Assembly (NCBI GenBank): GCA_017164015.1
Contig: CP071065.1
Coordinates: 7,345,501-7,409,500 of the forward strand
Length of the DNA: 64,000 bases
Direction: 5' to 3'
Source: Nostoc sp. UHCC 0702
GTDB lineage: Bacteria; Cyanobacteriota; Cyanobacteriia; Cyanobacteriales; Nostocaceae
Below, piece by piece: positions 60,565-64,000 of the stretch; the first letter of the stretch is position 1, and every line of letters begins with the position of its first letter. The position numbers were made by a program, and so were the translations under genes. Below the pieces are notes generated by a model that had not been told where the DNA came from, did not search any database, and saw nothing but the letters and a program-made list of their open reading frames with translations.

Positions 60565-61512
60565 CTAATCCCCACGACCGAAGGTCGTGGGGGCCCCGAG
60601 TTCCCCATCTCCCCCGCTCTTCCTCTGCGCTATCCTCAACTTAGCAGAACGCGATCGCGGGTTATTAGCAATTTCCTCTTCCATAGCAGTAATTGGCTTT
60701 TTTGTCAAGACTTGCAACAAAGGTGAATTTCGTAAACCATGTTTAACTAGGCGGTCTTCCAGGCTGTGAAAACTGATAATTGCAATTCTGCCACCTGGAA
60801 CTAAAGCCTTTGGTGCTTGTTCTAAGAAAGTTTCTAAAGACTTTAACTCATCGTTGACCACAATTCGCAGGGCTTGAAAAACACGGGTAGCAGGATGAAT
60901 CCTACCATAACGGTATTTAGGAGGAACACAAGCAGCGATCGCTGTTGCTAATTCTGTAGTCGTGTGCAACGGGCGTTTTTCGACGATGCGTCTAGCAATG
61001 CGTCTTGATAGTCTTTCTTCACCATATTTAAAGAAAATGTCTGCTAATTCCGCTTCATCCCATTCATTAATCACATCGGCTGCGGTTAGCGACTGTCGCT
61101 TATCCATTCGCATATCGAGACTGGCTGTGTGGCGAAAGCTAAAACCCCGTTCTGGCTGGTCTAGATGGTAAGAACTTACCCCTAAATCGGCGAGGATACC
61201 ATCGAAAGTGTTAGGAGTAAACTTGTAGGCAGCAAAATTGCTGAGGATAAATTGTATGCGATTATCGCCATACTCAGCTAAGTTTTTCTGCGCCGCCGCT
61301 AAAGCATCCTCATCTTGGTCAACCGCTGTTAGTTGCACAGAAGCACCAGCTTCTAAAATCAGGCGACTGTGACCACCACCGCCTACCGTCGCATCCAAAT
61401 AATGACCGCCAGGACGTACCGCTAGACCTGAAATCACCTCTCGACTCAAGACAGGAATATGGGAAAAGGTCAAGGTTTCTAAATCTAGCGGTGTTTGTGA
61501 ATCTGGTGTCAT
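60565..61512 (-). CDS. rsmH: 16S rRNA (cytosine-1402-N4)-methyltransferase
   Basis: 315 residues from ATG 61512 (an upstream in-frame extension exists but is not conserved). HIPVLSREVISGLAVRPGG, DATVGGGGHSRLIL, LADLGVSSYHLDQPERGFSF, VNDELKSLETFLEQA, ISFHSLEDRLVKHG and RSRSAKLRIAQR are full RsmH/MraW motifs. The last residues (TTFGRGD) come from a CCCCACGACC/GGTCGTGGGG hairpin repeat, so the C-terminus has been extended or altered by it. In many bacteria rsmH sits with the division genes; here it stands alone next to ndhH. Confidence 0.92.
   Translation of the reverse strand: MTPDSQTPLDLETLTFSHIPVLSREVISGLAVRPGGHYLDATVGGGGHSRLILEAGASVQLTAVDQDEDALAAAQKNLAEYGDNRIQFILSNFAAYKFTPNTFDGILADLGVSSYHLDQPERGFSFRHTASLDMRMDKRQSLTAADVINEWDEAELADIFFKYGEERLSRRIARRIVEKRPLHTTTELATAIAACVPPKYRYGRIHPATRVFQALRIVVNDELKSLETFLEQAPKALVPGGRIAIISFHSLEDRLVKHGLRNSPLLQVLTKKPITAMEEEIANNPRSRSAKLRIAQRKSGGDGELGAPTTFGRGD
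60570..60592. repeat. CCCCACGACC hairpin overlapping the rsmH 3' end
   Basis: CCCCACGACC (60570-60579), loop GAA, GGTCGTGGGG (60583-60592): a perfect 10-bp stem lying inside the last codons of rsmH. Confidence 0.75.
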
Positions 61513-61830
61513 CGGTAAAAGGGAATAGCGAACAGGGGCAGCTTGGGGAAACTGGACGCAAATGAAAAAATTCCTACGCCTCAATTCCTTGCATATCAAG
61601 CTTCCATATAATAGTTGAAGAAGTGAAACAAAATGCAACATCAAATCAAATCCCTTCGCTGCCACCCCATCTCCAACCTAATCCTGTATGGGCAATACAT
61701 CTAGACACCTTTCAGGTGCTTCTATAAAAATATTGCTCTTACACCTCTAATTTTGGCAGACCCGATAAATCGTGTCTGGTTGGCATCTACGCTGTTCAAG
61801 TCGAAATTTTCATAGGAGAACACGGAATTT

Positions 61831-63015
61831 ATGGCAAGATTAGAAACCCGCACCGAACCTATGGTGCTGAATATGGGGCCTCACCATCCCTCCATGCACG
61901 GGGTTCTGCGGCTAATTGTCACTTTGGATGGCGAAGATGTCATTGATTGTGAACCGGTAATTGGCTATTTGCACCGGGGAATGGAAAAAATAGCGGAGAA
62001 CCGCACTAATGTGATGTACGTCCCTTACGTCAGTCGTTGGGACTACGCGGCGGGAATGTTCAACGAAGCCGTCACTGTTAACGCGCCAGAAAAATTGGCA
62101 GGTGTTGCTGTCCCCAAACGCGCCAGCTACATTCGCGTTATCATGCTGGAATTGAACCGCATTGCTAACCACTTGCTGTGGTTCGGCCCATTCCTCGCTG
62201 ACGTAGGCGCCCAAACTCCCTTCTTTTACCAGTTCCGGGAACGGGAGATGATTTACGATTTGTGGGAAGCCGCCACAGGTTACCGCATGGTGAACAACAA
62301 CTACTTCCGTGTTGGTGGCGTTGCCGCTGATTTGCCTTATGGTTGGGTAGATAAGTGCTTGGAATTCTGCGACTACTTATTGCCTAAAATCGACGAATAC
62401 GAACGCTTGGTGACTAATAACCCCATCTTCCGCCGTCGTGTTGAGGGCATTGGCACCATCACCCGCGAAGAAGCATTAAACTGGGGGCTGTCTGGCCCGA
62501 TGTTACGTGCTTCTGGCGTTAAGTGGGATCTACGGAAAGTTGACCATTACGAGTGCTACGACGATTTCGACTGGGACGTGCAATGGGAAACTGCCGGTGA
62601 TTGCTTTGCCCGTTACGTCGTGCGGATGCGGGAAATGCGCGAATCTGTGAAGATTATTCGCCAAGCTATCAAAGGACTACCCGGAGGCCCCTACGAAAAC
62701 CTCGAAGCTAAGCGCTTAGCCGCTGGGAAAAAATCAGAGTGGGATGCTTTTGATTATCAGTACATTGGTAAGAAGGTTTCCCCCACCTTTAAGATTCCCA
62801 AGGGTGAAATTTATTCTCGTGTGGAAAGCGGCAAAGGTGAACTAGGAATTTATCTGGTTGGTGATGATAACGTCTTCCCTTGGCGGTGGAAGATTCGCCC
62901 AGCAGATTTTAACAACCTCCAGATTCTCCCAGGTTTATTGCGGGGCATGAAAGTTGCAGATATTGTCGTGATTCTCGGCAGTATCGACGTGATTATGGGA
63001 TCTGTAGACAGATAG
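61831..63015 (+). CDS. ndhH: NAD(P)H-quinone oxidoreductase subunit H (NDH-1)
   Basis: 394 residues. MGPHHPSMHGVLRLIVTLDGE, DCEPVIGYLHRGMEKIAENR, RWDYAAGMFNE, ELNRIANHLLWFG, YFRVGGVAADLPYGW, PRGE-like PKGEIYSRVESGKGELGIYL and ADIVVILGSIDVIMGSVDR form the complete 49-kDa-type NuoD/NdhH pattern. It lines the quinone-binding site of thylakoid NDH-1 (cyclic electron flow and respiration). ATG 61831, with AGGAGA upstream. Confidence 0.95.
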   Translation: MARLETRTEPMVLNMGPHHPSMHGVLRLIVTLDGEDVIDCEPVIGYLHRGMEKIAENRTNVMYVPYVSRWDYAAGMFNEAVTVNAPEKLAGVAVPKRASYIRVIMLELNRIANHLLWFGPFLADVGAQTPFFYQFREREMIYDLWEAATGYRMVNNNYFRVGGVAADLPYGWVDKCLEFCDYLLPKIDEYERLVTNNPIFRRRVEGIGTITREEALNWGLSGPMLRASGVKWDLRKVDHYECYDDFDWDVQWETAGDCFARYVVRMREMRESVKIIRQAIKGLPGGPYENLEAKRLAAGKKSEWDAFDYQYIGKKVSPTFKIPKGEIYSRVESGKGELGIYLVGDDNVFPWRWKIRPADFNNLQILPGLLRGMKVADIVVILGSIDVIMGSVDR

Positions 63016-63022
63016 GCAACTG

Positions 63023-63150
63023 AAGTATGAAGGATAAAGGATAAAGTGACTCTAATTTTAGCCTGCGGCAAGGCGCGCAGAGCGCGTTTACTAAAAGGCT
63101 TGTAAGCGTTCAGGAACAGTTTCGCCGAACATCCTTTATTCTTCATACTT
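63023..63150. mobile_element. MITE-like element with AAGTATGAAG ends
   Basis: Left AAGTATGAAGGATAAAGGAT (63023-63042) and right complement AAGTATGAAGAATAAAGGAT (63131-63150) match at 19 of 20. The 128-bp element is non-coding. It lies 8 bp after ndhH. Confidence 0.75.
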
Positions 63151-63509
63151 TCTTTAGAACTAACAAAATTAAAAGAAATGTTAATTTTTAATTTTTTATG
63201 ATGAATTCTGCAAACAAACTAGAGTTTACAACTTAAAATTTGGCATTTTAAATTAAGTAGGTCAATGTCAATTAATCAAAGTTTGTAGTAACGGCTTTTA
63301 ATCTTGTGCTGGTTACTCCATAGCTGATTAAGAACCACGACCAGACTTTATATTTAATTGCAGTCAGCTACTTACTTGCAAAATTTTAATCAAAATTTTA
63401 TTCGATGCTAATCTAATTACTGCTTCTCATCTAGCAAGATTTTTTATAATAAGTCTGATAAATTACTAGATAAATCTGACGGTGTTTACTTAGCCATAAT
63501 TGTAGGACT
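63151..63509. other. Intergenic region upstream of the GAF gene
   Basis: About 360 bp of AT-rich sequence. No repeat array, hairpin or ORF recognised; it should contain the promoter of the downstream gene. Confidence 0.4.
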
Positions 63510-64000
63510 GTGCAAATTCATTCTCAATCCGAGTCTGACCCAAGCCCAAATGAGCATACTGAACAGGGTTTGCAAAGAGTGCTTAACCGCCTTGTAAGAA
63601 CAACGCATCGGAATGCATTAATCCAACAAACGACGGTTCAACTCAGAGAATCACTTCAGGTCGATCGCGTGGTTTTATATTACTTCTATTGGCAGTGGCA
63701 CGGGCAAGTAACTTTTGAATCCTTAATTAATAATAAATTTTCAATATTAGGTTCAACAGGAGCAGATAATTGTTTTAATGACGAGTACGCAGCCCTGTAT
63801 TTAGCTGGTCGAGTCAGAGCGATCGCTGATATTGAATCAGAACCAATCCAGCCTTGTCACCGCGATTTCCTCCGCAGCATCCAAGTACGTGCCAACTTGG
63901 TAGCACCAATTTTGATACCGAGAGGATTATGGGGATTGTTAGTAGCTCATCAATGCCAAGAATCTCGTTCTTGGTCACTATTAGATATAGAACTAATACA
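63510..64000 (+). CDS. GAF-domain protein (partial, 3' end outside window)
   Basis: First 163 codons from GTG 63510. After a polar N-terminus comes RVLNRLVRTTHRNALIQQTTVQL, then a GAF domain (RESLQVDRVVLYYFYWQWHG, FNDEYAALYLAGRVRAIADI, LRSIQVRANLVAPILIPRGLWGLLVAHQCQESRSW). This is phytochrome-like GAF sequence, usually the sensory half of a histidine kinase, diguanylate cyclase or methyl-accepting protein; the output domain is outside the window. No Cys in the usual bilin-binding context is seen in the part present. Confidence 0.75.
   Translation, partial: MQIHSQSESDPSPNEHTEQGLQRVLNRLVRTTHRNALIQQTTVQLRESLQVDRVVLYYFYWQWHGQVTFESLINNKFSILGSTGADNCFNDEYAALYLAGRVRAIADIESEPIQPCHRDFLRSIQVRANLVAPILIPRGLWGLLVAHQCQESRSWSLLDIELI

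Overview
The window reads as chromosomal DNA of a filamentous, heterocystous (Nostoc/Anabaena-like) cyanobacterium. The grounds are dense GCGATCGC (HIP1) octamers, cyanobacterial genes (petM, ndhH, ycf39, fed2-type ferredoxin, cyanobacterial-type gshA, DUF2949 and DUF5340 proteins), nifJ, and many short tandemly repeated (STRR) heptamer arrays plus MITE-like elements between genes. Species cannot be fixed from this sequence alone.

Layout. 1-2.8 kb: two tandem Rieske non-haem iron oxygenases (the first cut by the window edge), then a ribbon-helix-helix regulator with palindromic sites upstream and a coupled 31-codon ORF. 3-9 kb: a Tat-exported beta-carbonic anhydrase, an IS630 transposase relic, an SfnB/DszC-like flavoprotein and an SfnG-like FMN monooxygenase (organosulfur use), a methionine-type ABC permease (metI) broken by a 146-bp MITE, and an orphan LivF-type ATPase (natE-like). 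9.5-14.7 kb (minus strand): 2[4Fe-4S] ferredoxin, hisZ, a J-domain/TPR protein, an inositol-monophosphatase-family enzyme, and a thermonuclease-like lipoprotein overlapping a Fed2-type ferredoxin; then tRNA-Ser(GGA).

15-29 kb: a 41-bp tandem repeat, an HNH nuclease relic, a SWIM zinc-finger protein, lpdA, trpC, DUF5340 and DUF2949 proteins, a DUF192 lipoprotein, an NblR-like regulator, nadK, ycf39, petM with a long structured leader, pdxA and a Uma2 nuclease. 29-37 kb: a large sensor histidine kinase and a four-gene chaperone-usher-like secretion operon (two SCPU-like pilins, PapD-like chaperone, divergent usher). 37-40 kb: a small membrane protein and a rolling-circle plasmid Rep whose 5' end is hit by an IS630-type IS with a frameshifted transposase.

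40-64 kb: nifJ, unusually carrying over 100 codons of intergenic-type tandem repeat inside its reading frame; a cytochrome P450 coupled to a membrane protein whose C-terminus is encoded by a MITE; a 2OG-Fe(II) oxygenase; cysC; a PrmA-like methyltransferase; a ureohydrolase; an MscS channel; an HDAC-like hydrolase; gshA; trmL; a LysM/M23 peptidoglycan hydrolase; rsmH; ndhH; and a partial GAF-domain protein.

Most genes are ordinary core metabolism. The striking layer is repeats: at least four MITE-like families and many STRR arrays occupy intergenic space and in several places enter coding sequence (metI, nifJ, the P450 partner, rsmH). The most system-like locus is the chaperone-usher operon at 32-37 kb.
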